In this document: positions 42,878 to 53,037 of the stretch, piece by piece | How positions within the stretch are numbered: the first letter of the stretch is position 1 | Layout of the letters: the number at the start of each line of letters is the position of its first letter | Assembly (NCBI RefSeq): GCF_023701945.1 | Contig: NZ_JABAEF010000008.1 | Location: 186,001-250,000 of the forward strand | From: Rhizobium sp. CG5 | GTDB lineage: Bacteria > Pseudomonadota > Alphaproteobacteria > Rhizobiales > Rhizobiaceae | Direction of reading: 5' to 3' | Length of the DNA: 64,000 nucleotides | Notes under the pieces: model-generated | Database searches by the model: none | What the model was told of the DNA's origin: nothing | What the model saw: only the letters and a program-made list of their open reading frames with translations | Program-made: the position numbers and the translations under genes

Positions 42878-44305
42878 TTACACCGCCCCGCTGCCCCAGG
42901 GACCATGCGGCCGGTCGACGCCGTCGAGGCGCTCGAAGCCATGGGCGCCGAAGAAGTCACGCTGCGCCTGGATCAGGTTGGCCGTGCCGCGACCGCGCCG
43001 ATAGGAATCGAAATAGGACAGCGCCGATGAGAGGGCCGGAACGGGCAGACCGTTCAGCGCCGCATAGGAGACGACCCGACGCAGCGCGCCATCGGTGTCC
43101 TTGACCATCTTGGCGAAGGCCGGCGTGACGATCAGGTTGGCGACATCCGGTTCCTTGGTGAAGGCCGAGGTGATCTCGTCGAGGAACTGCGAGCGGATGA
43201 TGCAGCCAGCCCGCCAGATGCGGGCGATGGTCGGCATCGGCAGAGACCAGCCGAACTCCTTGGAGGCTGTCGCCATCACGGCAAAGCCCTGGGCATAGGC
43301 GGCAATCTTTGCGGCCAGCAGCGCATTTTCCAGATCGGCGAGGAAGGCCATGCCGTCATGGGTCTGACCCTGGACTTTCGGTGGCAGGCCAAAGATCTTT
43401 TCGGCGGCCAGACGCTCCTGGCGCTGCGAGGAGAGCACACGGCCGGCGACGGCCGCCTCGATGGCGGTGGCGGCGACGCCCATGTTCTGCGCCTCGATCA
43501 CCGACCACTTGCCGGTACCCTTCTGGCCGGCGCTGTCAAGGATGACATCGACCATCGGCTTGCCGGTGACCGGATCGCTGGCCTTCAGCACCTTTTCGCT
43601 GATTTCGATCAGGTAGGAATTGAGCCGGCCGGTGTTCCACTGACCGAAGACATCGCCGATCGCCGTGGCGCTCATGCCGAGGCCATCGCGCAGGATGCCG
43701 TAGATTTCGGCGATCATCTGCATGTCGGCATATTCGATGCCGTTGTGGATGGTTTTCACGAAATGGCCGGCGCCGTCATTGCCGAGCCAGGCGACGCAGG
43801 GGTCATCGTTGAATTTGGCGGAGATCGAAGTCAGCACCGGCTCGACCCGCTTCCAGCTGTCCTCGGTGCCGCCAACCATGATCGAGGGACCATGGCGGGC
43901 GCCCTCCTCGCCACCCGACACGCCCATGCCGATAAAGGTCAGGCCGCTGTCCTTCAGCGCATCGAACCGGCGGATCGTATCGCGGAAATTGGCATTGCCG
44001 GCGTCGATCATGATGTCGTTGGCGGACAGATGCGGCTTCAGGAGGTCCATCTGCTGGTCGACGGCGTCGCCGGCCTTGATCATGATAATGATCGGGCGTG
44101 GCGGACGAATGGCCTCGACGAATTCCTCGATCGTGGCGCAACCGATGATATTGCCGGCGAGATCACCGGCTTCGGCGACGAATTCCGCAGTCCGTGCCGG
44201 TGTCCGGTTGAACACTGCGATCCGGTTGCCCTTTTCCGCAATGTTCAGGGCAAGGTTCGATCCCATGACGCCGAGGCCGATCAATCCGATTTCCGCCTTT
44301 TGCAT
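42878..44305 (-). CDS. gnd: 6-phosphogluconate dehydrogenase (decarboxylating, NADP type)
   Basis: A 475-residue enzyme converting 6-phosphogluconate to ribulose 5-phosphate with CO2 release in the pentose phosphate pathway. The N-terminal Rossmann motif GLGVMGSNLALN, the substrate loop SGGEEGARHGPSIM and the catalytic Lys in HFVKTIHNGIEY are all present. The length is that of the long, dimeric bacterial/eukaryotic form. The ATG is preceded by GGAGAAG. It is convergent with the LacI gene and not evidently in an operon. Confidence 0.95.
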   Translation of the reverse strand: MQKAEIGLIGLGVMGSNLALNIAEKGNRIAVFNRTPARTAEFVAEAGDLAGNIIGCATIEEFVEAIRPPRPIIIMIKAGDAVDQQMDLLKPHLSANDIMIDAGNANFRDTIRRFDALKDSGLTFIGMGVSGGEEGARHGPSIMVGGTEDSWKRVEPVLTSISAKFNDDPCVAWLGNDGAGHFVKTIHNGIEYADMQMIAEIYGILRDGLGMSATAIGDVFGQWNTGRLNSYLIEISEKVLKASDPVTGKPMVDVILDSAGQKGTGKWSVIEAQNMGVAATAIEAAVAGRVLSSQRQERLAAEKIFGLPPKVQGQTHDGMAFLADLENALLAAKIAAYAQGFAVMATASKEFGWSLPMPTIARIWRAGCIIRSQFLDEITSAFTKEPDVANLIVTPAFAKMVKDTDGALRRVVSYAALNGLPVPALSSALSYFDSYRRGRGTANLIQAQRDFFGAHGFERLDGVDRPHGPWGSGAV

Positions 44306-44499
44306 CCCGCTTCTCCATTTCCATTGAAACATGTCAAATCAAGGTGGCTTTTGTGGCACTCCTTGGACGACGCGGCAAGGGCTGCGGCGCGATGAGACGT
44401 AAACACAGTTTCTAAAAAAACGGATGAAACAGAGACGGGAGAAAAGGATCATGCCGCCGCAATCGGCTCCCTTTTCTTACAGCATGGGATCGCTGATCG

Positions 44500-44655
44500 T
44501 CAGGGCGACGGACGGTCGTCGTCGTCATCCAGGGCGCGCCAGGCTGCCCCGTCGAGATCTTCGTACTGGCCGCTCTTCAACGACCAGAGAAAGGCAAACA
44601 GGCCCAGACCGCCCAGAAACAGGGCGATCGGAATGAGATAGACGAGCATGTTCAT
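44500..44655 (-). CDS. ccoS: cbb3 oxidase maturation protein CcoS
   Basis: A 51-residue membrane protein. It has one helix at the N-terminus (MNMLVYLIPIALFLGGLGLF), then the CcoS hallmark LKSGQYEDLDGAAWR and an acidic DDDDD tail. CcoS is needed for copper and heme incorporation into CcoN. It overlaps ccoI by four bases (ATGA). It is the last gene of ccoGHIS and too short for many gene finders. Confidence 0.93.
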   Translation of the reverse strand: MNMLVYLIPIALFLGGLGLFAFLWSLKSGQYEDLDGAAWRALDDDDDRPSP

Positions 44656-46958
44656 GAGGCAAGCCTTGGTCCGGCGGCCACCACCGGCGGAAGGCGCAGC
44701 TCACCGGCCTCCGTCGACGGCTTGAGGCTCAGACGGTTCAGCCGCAGGGCATTGACCACGACGATGATCGACGAGGTCGACATGGCGATCGAGGCGATCA
44801 GCGGCGTTGCATAGCCGGCCAGAGCGATCGGCACGGCAATGACGTTATAGCCGATCGCCAGGGCAAAATTCTCGCGAATCAGCCGGCCGGCGCGACGCGA
44901 CGCCTCGATGGCAAAGGGCACGGCCTCGAGGTTTTCGTGCATGAAGACGAAATCGGCAGCCTGGCGGCCGACATCGGCGGCGGTGGCCGGTGCGATCGAC
45001 ACATGGGCGGCCGACAATGCCGGGGCGTCGTTGATGCCGTCGCCCACCATCAGCAGCTTGCGGCCACGGTCGCGGGCCTCTGTGCAGGCCTCGGCCTTGT
45101 CGCGCGGCGACAGGCCGGCCCGCCATTGATCGATGCCGAGACGGCTGCTGAGTGCGGCCACCACGGCCGGCCGGTCACCGGACAGAATTCCGACGGCAAA
45201 GCCCTTGCGCTTGAGGTCCGACACCGCCTTCTGGGCACCGGCGCGCAGCGTGTCCTCGAACTGGAAGGTCTGCAGCTCCACCCCGTCCAGCGACAGCACG
45301 ACCTCGGACAGGGAGGCTGGATCTGCAGCCGCATCATCCGCTTGACCACAGGCAAAGCGACGATTGCCAAGCCGATAGAGGCCCTCGGGACCTTGCGCCT
45401 CGACGCCGGAGCCGGGGATCTCGCGAACGCCGTCGAAATATTGCATGACGCCTTCGGCGGCCCGGAAGATGGCCCGCGACAGCGGGTGACGGGACAGCGA
45501 CGCGAGGCCGGCGGCAATGGCGAGATTCTGCGCGCTGATCTCGGATCGATTGACCAGCCGCGGCCGGCCGAGCGTCAGGGTTCCCGTCTTGTCGAAGGCG
45601 ATGGTGTCGATCTCGGCCAGCCGTTCCATGGCCGAGCCGTCCTTGACCATGATGCCGTGCTTGAACAGGCGGCCTGCCGCCACGACCTGCACGACCGGAA
45701 CGGCCAGGCCCAATGCGCAGGGGCAGGTGATGATCAGCACGGCGATGGAAACCAGCATGGCATGCTTCCAGTCGCCGTCATAAAGCCCCCAGGACACGAA
45801 GGCGGTGATGGCCAGCAGATGCACGGCGGGAGAATAGTATTGCGCGGCCCGGTCGGCGATGCGGCGATAGCGCGCCCTGCCCCCTTCGGCGGCCTCCATC
45901 AGGCGGACGATCTCCGACAGGAAGGAATTCTGCGCCGTCGCGGTCGCCGAAATCGTCAGCGAACCGGTCAGGCTCAGGGTGCCGGCCTGCACCGCAGAGC
46001 CCACCGACACCGGCAGCGGCGCGCTTTCGCCATTGACGATCGAGACATCCATGTCGGTGGCCCCGGCAGTCACCATGCCGTCGACCGGCACCCGTTCGCC
46101 GGCTGTTATGGCGATGTGATCGCCGACCTTGATGTCCTCGACGGGACGATATTCGCGCGTCCGGTCGGCATGGACGACCATGGCGCCGCGCGGGCTGAGC
46201 CGGGCCAGACCGCTGATCGCCGAGCGGGCCTTTTCGCGCATGATATGGTCGAGCGTCCGGCCGATCAACAGGAAGAACAGCAGCGACACCGTGGCATCGA
46301 ACCAGGCATGCTCGCCATGGTGGATCGTCTCCCAGAGCGAAACGAAATAGGACAGCGTGATGGCCAGCGCGATCGGCACGTCCATATTGGTGCGGCCGTG
46401 GCGAAGGGCGTTCCAGGCCGACTGGTAGAAGAAGCGGCCCGCATAGATCAGGGCCGGTGCGGCGATCATCGCCGAGATCCAGTGAAACATGTCGCGGGAC
46501 GATGCATCGGCGCCCGACCAGACCGAGACCGACAGAAGCATGATATTGGTGGCGGCAAAGCCGGAGACGGCAACGGCGCGGATCAGCTTGTTGCGCAGCT
46601 CGTCGGATGCCCCCTCCGCCGCGGTAAACAGGTGGGATTCGTAACCGCTCGCCGCAATCGCCCGCACGATGACGGTCGGATCGGTCGGGATGTCGCCGAC
46701 CTTGTCCTTCCAGACCACGGCAACGCGCTTGGAGGAGAGATTGACGCGGGCCCGCTCGACTTCCGGCAAGCCCCGCAAGGCTCTCTCCAGGGTCGAGATG
46801 CAGGCGCCGCAATAGACGGCGGGGACGCTCAGGTCGACCTGCCACAGCCCGTCGCCCAGATCACGGCTCGAAAGCCGCAGTTCCTCCGGAGATGGCAGGC
46901 CATGGCTGGCCCGCTCGATATCCAGTGCCCCTTCCGATCCCGCAGCACAGCAGCTCAT
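44652..46958 (-). CDS. ccoI: Copper-exporting P1B-type ATPase CcoI/FixI
   Basis: A 768-residue inner-membrane ATPase supplying copper for cbb3 oxidase assembly. The N-terminal metal domain has Cys50-x-x-Cys53 (YCGACI). The membrane copper site is Cys412-Pro-Cys414, the phosphorylated Asp456 is in DKTGTLT, and GDGINDAPAL marks the hinge. A second Cys pair (SCC) is at the extreme N-terminus. It overlaps ccoH and ccoS by four bases each, so the genes are translationally coupled. Confidence 0.96.
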   Translation of the reverse strand: MSCCAAGSEGALDIERASHGLPSPEELRLSSRDLGDGLWQVDLSVPAVYCGACISTLERALRGLPEVERARVNLSSKRVAVVWKDKVGDIPTDPTVIVRAIAASGYESHLFTAAEGASDELRNKLIRAVAVSGFAATNIMLLSVSVWSGADASSRDMFHWISAMIAAPALIYAGRFFYQSAWNALRHGRTNMDVPIALAITLSYFVSLWETIHHGEHAWFDATVSLLFFLLIGRTLDHIMREKARSAISGLARLSPRGAMVVHADRTREYRPVEDIKVGDHIAITAGERVPVDGMVTAGATDMDVSIVNGESAPLPVSVGSAVQAGTLSLTGSLTISATATAQNSFLSEIVRLMEAAEGGRARYRRIADRAAQYYSPAVHLLAITAFVSWGLYDGDWKHAMLVSIAVLIITCPCALGLAVPVVQVVAAGRLFKHGIMVKDGSAMERLAEIDTIAFDKTGTLTLGRPRLVNRSEISAQNLAIAAGLASLSRHPLSRAIFRAAEGVMQYFDGVREIPGSGVEAQGPEGLYRLGNRRFACGQADDAAADPASLSEVVLSLDGVELQTFQFEDTLRAGAQKAVSDLKRKGFAVGILSGDRPAVVAALSSRLGIDQWRAGLSPRDKAEACTEARDRGRKLLMVGDGINDAPALSAAHVSIAPATAADVGRQAADFVFMHENLEAVPFAIEASRRAGRLIRENFALAIGYNVIAVPIALAGYATPLIASIAMSTSSIIVVVNALRLNRLSLKPSTEAGELRLPPVVAAGPRLAS

Positions 46959-47452
46959 TTGGCCTCTCCGATCACGGCGATGCGATTGGCCTCGTGCATG
47001 ATGATCTTGTCACCCTTGACGGCGATCACCTCGACGATCCAGTGGCCGGGCAGGACCTCATGGCTGGCCGTGTAGCGACCATTGCCGACCGGCTGCATCT
47101 CGGCGATGAAATCCTGGTGCTCGCCGACCGGACGCTTGAAATGCGCCGTGACCTTGTCCGCCTCGACCGGGCCGCGGTCGGGGATGGCCAGTTCATAGAG
47201 GATTTCGCCCTTCGACACCGTCAGCTTTCCCCTAATGCCGGTTGCCAGCATGTCGCGGATCGACGCCGCCTTGCCATTGAATTCCTGGCTGGCGATATAG
47301 GTGTTCTGGACGACGAGGCCGCTCCAGGTCGACGTCGCGAAATAGGCCATGGTCAGGTTGACGGTGATGATCGTTCCGAAAAACAGGAACAACACCCCGA
47401 ACATGTGCCATCCGGTGAAGACGAAGCCGGCTTTCTCCTGTCTCGCACTCAT
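46955..47452 (-). CDS. ccoH: cbb3 oxidase assembly protein CcoH/FixH
   Basis: A 165-residue membrane-anchored protein with one helix (about residues 10-37, FTGWHMFGVLFLFFGTIITVNLTMAYFA in order) and a periplasmic beta domain. CcoH is needed for stable cbb3 assembly. It is coupled by ATGA overlaps to ccoG upstream and ccoI downstream. The apparent longer frame upstream of this ATG reads into the end of ccoG. Confidence 0.93.
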   Translation of the reverse strand: MSARQEKAGFVFTGWHMFGVLFLFFGTIITVNLTMAYFATSTWSGLVVQNTYIASQEFNGKAASIRDMLATGIRGKLTVSKGEILYELAIPDRGPVEADKVTAHFKRPVGEHQDFIAEMQPVGNGRYTASHEVLPGHWIVEVIAVKGDKIIMHEANRIAVIGEAK

Positions 47453-49035
47453 TTCTTGACTCCTGGTCCGTTGAAGACAGCGGTATAGACATCCTGTTCT
47501 TCGCTCGCGGCATCCTTGGCAATGACGCGGAACTCCTCCGAGGTCCATGCCACCTGATCGCCCGGCATCGTCACGAAGACTTTCAAAGTCGTCGCTTCAT
47601 CGGGCTCGACCGAGACCGAGAACGAACGCACTTCGTCCGCCGCAAGACCGTTCACCTTCATCACCGCATCCGGCAGGCCGTCAATCGACACGATGATATT
47701 GCGCGGTTCGGGGATCATGTTCAAGATGCGAACGGTATACCCATTGCGGATCGAACCATCGGATTCCAGCACATATTGCGGGTTGCGATCGTGCAGCACA
47801 TTGAGCTCGAGCCGGTCGCGACCGAGCAGCGCCACCACGAGACCGGCACCGACGGCCAGCCACACACCCATATACAGCAGCGTGCGGGCGCGCAGGATGA
47901 CGCGCCAGTTGAAATGACGGATCTTGTCGCTGAAGCGGCCGTCCGGCGTGCGGACATTTTCCGGTATGATCGCGGTTGTGCCATTGTTGGTGGCCAGCGC
48001 CATATTGCCCTGATACTCGTCCAGCGTCGCATAGGCGATCAGGCCGCGCGGCTTGCCGATCTTGTCCATCACGCCATCGCAGGCGTCGATGCACAGCGCG
48101 CAGGTGATGCATTCGAGCTGCTGGCCGTCACGGATGTCGATCCCCATGGGACAGACCGCCACGCAGGCATTGCAGTCGACGCAATCGCCGATGCTTTCGC
48201 CGGCAGCGGCCGCCTTCTTGGCATGGCGGGTGCGCGGCTCGCCGCGCCAGTCGTTATAGGTGACGACCAGCGAATCTTCATCGAGCATGGCTGCTTGGAT
48301 ACGCGGCCACGGGCACATGTAGATGCAGACCTGCTCGCGCATCAGGCCGCCGAAGACATAGGTCGTGGCGGTGAGGACGGCGACGGTCAAGTATGCCACC
48401 GGTGCGGCATTGCCCTCGATGAACTCCATCGCCAGATCAGGCGCGTCGGCAAAATAGAAGATCCAGGCACCGCCGGTCAGCACCGCGACGGCCAGCCAGA
48501 CGGCATGCTTGGTCACTCGCTTCCAGATCTTGTCGAAGGTCCAGGGCGCGGTCTCGAGCTTGATGCGCGCATTGCGGTCGCCCTCAATGAACCGCTCGAT
48601 CACCAGGAACAGATCGACCCACACCGTCTGGGGACAGGTATAGCCGCACCAGGCGCGCCCGACCGCGGACGTGATCAGGAAGAGGCCGAAGCCTGCCATG
48701 ACCAGCAGGCCGGCCACGAAGATGAATTCCTGCGGCCAGATCTCGATGAAGAAGAAATAGAATCGACGGTGGGCCAGATCGATCAGCACGGCCTGATCCG
48801 GCGCATAGGCGCCGCGATCCCAGCGCAGCCAGGGCGTCAGGTAGTAGATGCCGAGCGTGACCAGCATCACCAGCCACTTGAATTGCCGGAAACGCCCGGA
48901 GGCGCGCTTGGGGAAGATCTTGGCGCGGGCTTCATAAAGCGGACGACGGGTCTTGGCCGAGTTGACCGCCTCCGCATCCGAACGTTCGATTTCGGCGGAT
49001 GCCGCCGCCCTGTCATTGGCTTCCTGCAAGTTCAT
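47449..49035 (-). CDS. ccoG: cbb3 oxidase accessory cupric reductase CcoG/FixG
   Basis: A 528-residue membrane protein with two [4Fe-4S] ferredoxin sites: CVDCNACVAVCPMG and CITCALCIDACD. Additional paired Cys are in WCGYTCPQTVW and CIYMCPWP, likely for copper. About five helices and a C-terminal Ig-like domain complete it. It reduces Cu(II) for the CcoI pathway. It has its own FNR/FixK box 56 bases upstream, so ccoGHIS is a separate microaerobic operon. Confidence 0.96.
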   Translation of the reverse strand: MNLQEANDRAAASAEIERSDAEAVNSAKTRRPLYEARAKIFPKRASGRFRQFKWLVMLVTLGIYYLTPWLRWDRGAYAPDQAVLIDLAHRRFYFFFIEIWPQEFIFVAGLLVMAGFGLFLITSAVGRAWCGYTCPQTVWVDLFLVIERFIEGDRNARIKLETAPWTFDKIWKRVTKHAVWLAVAVLTGGAWIFYFADAPDLAMEFIEGNAAPVAYLTVAVLTATTYVFGGLMREQVCIYMCPWPRIQAAMLDEDSLVVTYNDWRGEPRTRHAKKAAAAGESIGDCVDCNACVAVCPMGIDIRDGQQLECITCALCIDACDGVMDKIGKPRGLIAYATLDEYQGNMALATNNGTTAIIPENVRTPDGRFSDKIRHFNWRVILRARTLLYMGVWLAVGAGLVVALLGRDRLELNVLHDRNPQYVLESDGSIRNGYTVRILNMIPEPRNIIVSIDGLPDAVMKVNGLAADEVRSFSVSVEPDEATTLKVFVTMPGDQVAWTSEEFRVIAKDAASEEQDVYTAVFNGPGVKK

Positions 49036-49090
49036 TGGAAAGGACCTCTCGTTCTGGCGCTTCTTGTCCCAGTTCCGTTCTTATCCCGCC

Positions 49091-49104
49091 TTGACTTATA
49101 TCAA
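49091..49104. promoter_or_regulatory. FNR/FixK box (anaerobox) of ccoG
   Basis: TTGAC-TTAT-ATCAA is a near-perfect TTGAT-N4-ATCAA site. A class II position (-41.5) would start the transcript about 21 bases before the ccoG ATG. Confidence 0.85.
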
Positions 49105-49292
49105 GCAGCGACCAAGCGTCGCAATTCATAGGGTTTCTTCTATATCTAGCGATCGGAGCAGGTTTTCTTGGGATTTGCCGGAAAATGCGCCCATTCGAGC
49201 CGATCAAAGGCGTCTCGCAGCCGCTGGAAAGGCAAAAGCCGCGACAATATGCGCGGCTTTTCAAACGGTCCTGTCAAGAACAATCGGCAGGC

Positions 49293-49321
49293 GCCGGTCC
49301 CCTTGACGCAAGGGGACCGGC
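49293..49321 (-). terminator. Hairpin after ccoP
   Basis: A perfect 13-bp stem (GCCGGTCCCCTTG and complement) with a three-base loop starts eight bases past the ccoP stop. No U-run, but it plausibly separates ccoNOQP from ccoGHIS. Confidence 0.65.
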
Positions 49322-49329
49322 TGTTGTGC

Positions 49330-50193
49330 TTATTCGCCGCCGCCGAGCTGGTGCACGTAGATGGCCAGTTCCTTGACGGTGGTTTCGCCGAGGCGGGCGG
49401 TCCAGGCCGGCATGACACCGTGCTTGGGGGCTGAGACCTGGCTCACAATGCCGGCTTCGCCGCTGGCCTTCAGCCAGATGGCATCGGCAAGGTTCGGCGC
49501 CCCGAAATCGCGACCGCCCTTGGCATCTTCGCCGTGACAGGAGGCGCAATTTTCGGCAAACAGCTGCTTGCCGGGCTCCACCATGGCCGCATCGGCCGGG
49601 GTTCCGGTCAGGCTGACCACATAGGCTGCAACCTGCTTGACCTGTTCGGGCTCGAGAATGTCGGCAAAGGCCGGCATTTCGGAGACGCGGGTCTCCGGAT
49701 CGGTGTCATAGCGGATGCCATGCGACAGGGTGGTGTAGATCGATTCCAGATCGCCACCCCACAGCCAGTCATCGTCATTGAGGTTGGGATAACCGGGACC
49801 GCCGGCCGCACCCGACCCATGGCAGGTGGTGCAGTTCACCTTGAAGGCGGCAGCACCGCCGGCCACGGCAAACTGGGCCAGTTCCTTGTCAGCGACGATC
49901 TCGTTCAGCGGCAGGGCTGCGATCTTGTCGAGATAGACGGCCTGGGCAGACTTCGCCGTGGACAGTTCCTCGGTCAGAGCCCCACGGTTGGTGTAGTTCA
50001 GCAGGCCCTTGGTATTGGTCGTCAGAAGCGGCCAGGCCGGGTACGCTATCGTGTAGCCGATCGCCCAGACGATCGTCGCATAGAAGGTCCAGACCCACCA
50101 GCGCGGCATCGGGTTGTTCAGTTCGCGGATGCCATCCCACTCGTGGCCAGTGGTTTCGACGCCACTGATTTCGTCAATATGCTTTCCAGACAT
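49330..50193 (-). CDS. ccoP: cbb3 oxidase diheme subunit CcoP
   Basis: A 287-residue membrane-anchored cytochrome c with one helix (about residues 33-57) and two heme c sites: Cys121-Cys124-His125 and Cys216-Cys219-His220. It passes electrons from bc1/cytochrome c toward CcoO and CcoN. AGGAGG precedes the ATG. It follows ccoQ by three bases. Confidence 0.96.
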   Translation of the reverse strand: MSGKHIDEISGVETTGHEWDGIRELNNPMPRWWVWTFYATIVWAIGYTIAYPAWPLLTTNTKGLLNYTNRGALTEELSTAKSAQAVYLDKIAALPLNEIVADKELAQFAVAGGAAAFKVNCTTCHGSGAAGGPGYPNLNDDDWLWGGDLESIYTTLSHGIRYDTDPETRVSEMPAFADILEPEQVKQVAAYVVSLTGTPADAAMVEPGKQLFAENCASCHGEDAKGGRDFGAPNLADAIWLKASGEAGIVSQVSAPKHGVMPAWTARLGETTVKELAIYVHQLGGGE

Positions 50194-50196
50194 CTC

Positions 50197-50349
50197 TTAA
50201 TCCTCCTTGAGAGGGATGCTTGCCGCGTCGTCGGCGGATTTCTTTCCGCCGGGCCGAAACGTGAAGACGATTACGCCAACGAAGAACAAAGCCATGGCCA
50301 GGAGACCCCAGCTGTCGGCGAAGTGGCGCATGGCCGTGTAGGTTTCCAT
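50197..50349 (-). CDS. ccoQ: cbb3 oxidase small subunit CcoQ
   Basis: A 50-residue protein with one membrane helix (about residues 14-33). The charged tail GGKKSADDAASIPLKED is typical. It stabilises the CcoP-CcoNO core. AGGAGG five bases before the ATG (METYTAMRHFADSW) fixes the start; an upstream ATG in frame lies inside the ccoO end. Confidence 0.92.
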   Translation of the reverse strand: METYTAMRHFADSWGLLAMALFFVGVIVFTFRPGGKKSADDAASIPLKED

Positions 50350-50359
50350 AACAGCCTCC

Positions 50360-51091
50360 TCAACGATATCCGGTTGCGTCATCATACGTGGTGAAGTCGA
50401 CCAGCGTGCCGAGCATCTGGAGATAGGACACCAGGGCGTCCATCTCGGTCAGCACGGCGGGATTGCCGTCGAAATCACCGACCTTGGCCTTGGGATAGCG
50501 GGCCAGAAGCGCCGCCGTGTCCGCATTCGGGTCAGCCTGGGCTGCCAGATCGGCCTTGGCATTCTCAATCATCTCTTCCGTGTAGGGAACGCCGACGATC
50601 GCATTGGCCTTGAGGTCCATGCCGACATCGGTGATCTTCAGCGGCGTGTGCTTCAGGAAGGAGTAGCTCGGCATGATCGATTCCGGCACGACGTCGCGCG
50701 GCTCGGTCAGATGCTGGACATGCCATTCGTTGGAATAGCGGTCCCCGACCCGGGCCAGATCCGGCCCGGTGCGCTTCGATCCCCACTGGAAGGGATGGTC
50801 GTACATCGATTCCGCGGCCAGCGAATAATGGCCGTAGCGTTCCACTTCGTCGCGGAACGGCCGGATCATCTGGCTATGACAGACATAGCACCCTTCCCGG
50901 ATGTAGATGTTGCGGCCGGCCAGCTCCAGCGGCGAATAGGGCCGCATGCCTTCCACCTTTTCGATCGTGTTCTCCAGGTAGAAGAGCGGAGCGATTTCAA
51001 CGATGCCACCGATGGTGACGACCAGCAGCGAACCGAGGAACAGGAGGCTTGCGTTCTTTTCGAGAATTGCGTGTTTGTCGAGAATAGACAT
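50360..51091 (-). CDS. ccoO: cbb3 oxidase monoheme subunit CcoO
   Basis: A 243-residue cytochrome c subunit with an N-terminal anchor (about residues 15-37) and one heme c site, Cys68-Cys71-His72 (CYVCH). The axial Met is likely in IMPSYSF. It transfers electrons from CcoP to CcoN. AAGGAGG precedes the ATG. Confidence 0.96.
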   Translation of the reverse strand: MSILDKHAILEKNASLLFLGSLLVVTIGGIVEIAPLFYLENTIEKVEGMRPYSPLELAGRNIYIREGCYVCHSQMIRPFRDEVERYGHYSLAAESMYDHPFQWGSKRTGPDLARVGDRYSNEWHVQHLTEPRDVVPESIMPSYSFLKHTPLKITDVGMDLKANAIVGVPYTEEMIENAKADLAAQADPNADTAALLARYPKAKVGDFDGNPAVLTEMDALVSYLQMLGTLVDFTTYDDATGYR

Positions 51092-51103
51092 CTCAAGTCC
51101 TCC

Positions 51104-52732
51104 TTATTCAGCCGGCTGAACTGCAGCGGGCACGACCGATCCAGGGATCGGGGCTTCCTGCCGTTCATAACCCAGGATCGTCATCGCCACGTTGTAGGCC
51201 ATGATGATAGCGCCAGCGAGGTACATGGTGCCGCCCACGGCCCGCAGGACGAAGTACGGGAACATGGCTGCGACCGATTCGGCGAACGAATAGACCAGGA
51301 AGCCCTGTTCATCGTATTCACGCCACATCAGACCCTGCTGGATACCGGCAACCCACAGCACAGCGGCGTAGACGACAATGCCGAGGGTTGCGAGCCAGAA
51401 GTGCCAGTTGACCAGACGCAGCGAATAGAGCCGGTTGCGGTTCCACAGCTTGGGCGTCAGGTAGTAGATGGCACCGAAGCTGATCATGCCGACCCAGCCG
51501 AGTGCGCCGGAGTGAACGTGACCGATGGTCCATTCGGTGTAATGGCTGAGCGAGTTGACCGACTTGATCGACATCATCGGACCCTCGAAGGTCGACATGC
51601 CGTAGAAGGCGATGGCGATGACCATCATGCGGATGATCGGATCGGTGCGGATCTTGTCCCAGGCGCCAGACAGCGTCATCAGGCCGTTGATCATGCCGCC
51701 CCAGGACGGCATCCACAACATGATCGAGAAGACCATGCCGAGGGTCTGCGCCCAGTCCGGCAGAGCCGTGTAGTGCAGATGGTGGGGACCGGCCCAGATA
51801 TACATGAAGATCAGGGCCCAGAAGTGGATGATCGACAGGCGATAGGAATAGACCGGGCGTCCCGACTGTTTCGGCACGAAATAGTACATCATGCCGAGGA
51901 AGCCGGCCGTCAGGAAGAAGCCGACGGCGTTATGGCCGTACCACCACTGGGTCAGGGCATCCTGAACGCCGGAGAAGACCGAGTAGCTCTTCGAGCCGAG
52001 GAAGGACACCGGCATCGACAGATTGTTGACGATATGCAGCATCGCGATGGTGACGATGAACGACAGGTAGAACCAGTTGGCAACATAGATATGGCTCTCC
52101 TTGCGGGTCATGATCGTGCCCAGGAAGACGATCAGATAGGCCACCCAGACCAGCGTCAGCCAGATATCGACATACCATTCGGGCTCGGCATATTCGCGAC
52201 CCTCGGTGATGCCGAGGAGATAGCCGGTTGCCGCCATGACGATGAAAAGCTGGTATCCCCAGAACACGAACCAGCCGAGCGATCCGCCAAACAGCCGCTG
52301 GCGCGAGGTGCGCTGTACGACGTAAAGGGAGGTGGCAATCAGCGCATTGCCGCCAAAGGCAAAGATGACCGCGGATGTGTGCAGCGGCCGCATGCGGCCG
52401 AAGTTGAACCAGGGCTCGATATTGAGGTCCGGAAAGGCCAGTTGCAACGCAACGACCACGCCGACGAGAAAGCCGACGACACCCCAGAAGACCGTGGCGA
52501 TGACGCCGTATTTGACGACTTCGTCGAAGTATTCGGATTTCAGCTGCGCAGCTGTCTTGACGTTCGCGGGCGCAAAACTGGCACGACGCAACATGACGAT
52601 CGTGCCGCCAAGCAGCGCGAAGAAGGCGACCCACATATGGGCGGCAAATAAGCTGTCATGGGCAAAAGCGACCCCGAGCAGCGCGGCGAAGGCCAGGACG
52701 GCCATCCCCATGGTCTCTAACGTATAATTCAT
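51104..52732 (-). CDS. ccoN: cbb3 cytochrome c oxidase catalytic subunit CcoN/FixN
   Basis: A 542-residue heme-copper oxidase with about twelve helices. Ligand regions include [11 protein letters not shown] (heme b), [10 protein letters not shown] (copper B), [12 protein letters not shown] (copper B pair), and [12 protein letters not shown] (hemes b and b3). This terminal oxidase has high oxygen affinity, enabling respiration at low oxygen, as in nodules or the rhizosphere. The start is [10 protein letters not shown]; the upstream frame is not supported. It heads ccoNOQP, behind a perfect FNR/FixK box. Confidence 0.97.
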   Translation of the reverse strand: MNYTLETMGMAVLAFAALLGVAFAHDSLFAAHMWVAFFALLGGTIVMLRRASFAPANVKTAAQLKSEYFDEVVKYGVIATVFWGVVGFLVGVVVALQLAFPDLNIEPWFNFGRMRPLHTSAVIFAFGGNALIATSLYVVQRTSRQRLFGGSLGWFVFWGYQLFIVMAATGYLLGITEGREYAEPEWYVDIWLTLVWVAYLIVFLGTIMTRKESHIYVANWFYLSFIVTIAMLHIVNNLSMPVSFLGSKSYSVFSGVQDALTQWWYGHNAVGFFLTAGFLGMMYYFVPKQSGRPVYSYRLSIIHFWALIFMYIWAGPHHLHYTALPDWAQTLGMVFSIMLWMPSWGGMINGLMTLSGAWDKIRTDPIIRMMVIAIAFYGMSTFEGPMMSIKSVNSLSHYTEWTIGHVHSGALGWVGMISFGAIYYLTPKLWNRNRLYSLRLVNWHFWLATLGIVVYAAVLWVAGIQQGLMWREYDEQGFLVYSFAESVAAMFPYFVLRAVGGTMYLAGAIIMAYNVAMTILGYERQEAPIPGSVVPAAVQPAE

Positions 52733-53037
52733 TGTTGGAATCCCCCAACGGCTTGCTGATATCTCACAGATATACCTTCTGCCTCGTGGCATCGGGTATC
52801 TTCTGCCTTGTTTGCAGACTTGCCATTCATGGCGACAAGATACCTTGATTTAAATCAATGCAAGCAACACGCAGTTTGCACACAAAGAATAACGGCAAAG
52901 GTGCAGGCTGGAATCCGTGACGAGGCGTGTCGATCGCTCAAAGGCAGCGACGGCGCGAACGGGATTCCCAATACGTCCTGATCGCCGCGGTCACATTGTC
53001 ATAAGCCCTTGCGGACCCTCAAGACGGAGATGCGGAG
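52733..53037. other. 305-base divergent region between ccoN and the hemerythrin gene
   Basis: It contains the perfect FNR/FixK box; otherwise no gene or repeat is seen. The region to the right of the box is the probable promoter of the hemerythrin-like gene. Confidence 0.6.
52845..52858. promoter_or_regulatory. Perfect FNR/FixK box of ccoNOQP
   Basis: TTGAT-TTAA-ATCAA is a perfect palindrome. A -41.5 position gives a transcript start about 78 bases before ccoN. It could also act on the hemerythrin gene on the other side. Confidence 0.92.

Noticed and set aside
50648..52651. A 667-codon plus-strand frame over ccoO and ccoN
   Set aside because: It is antisense to two unmistakable oxidase genes and rich in His, Asp, Arg and Gln as expected of a high-GC shadow frame.
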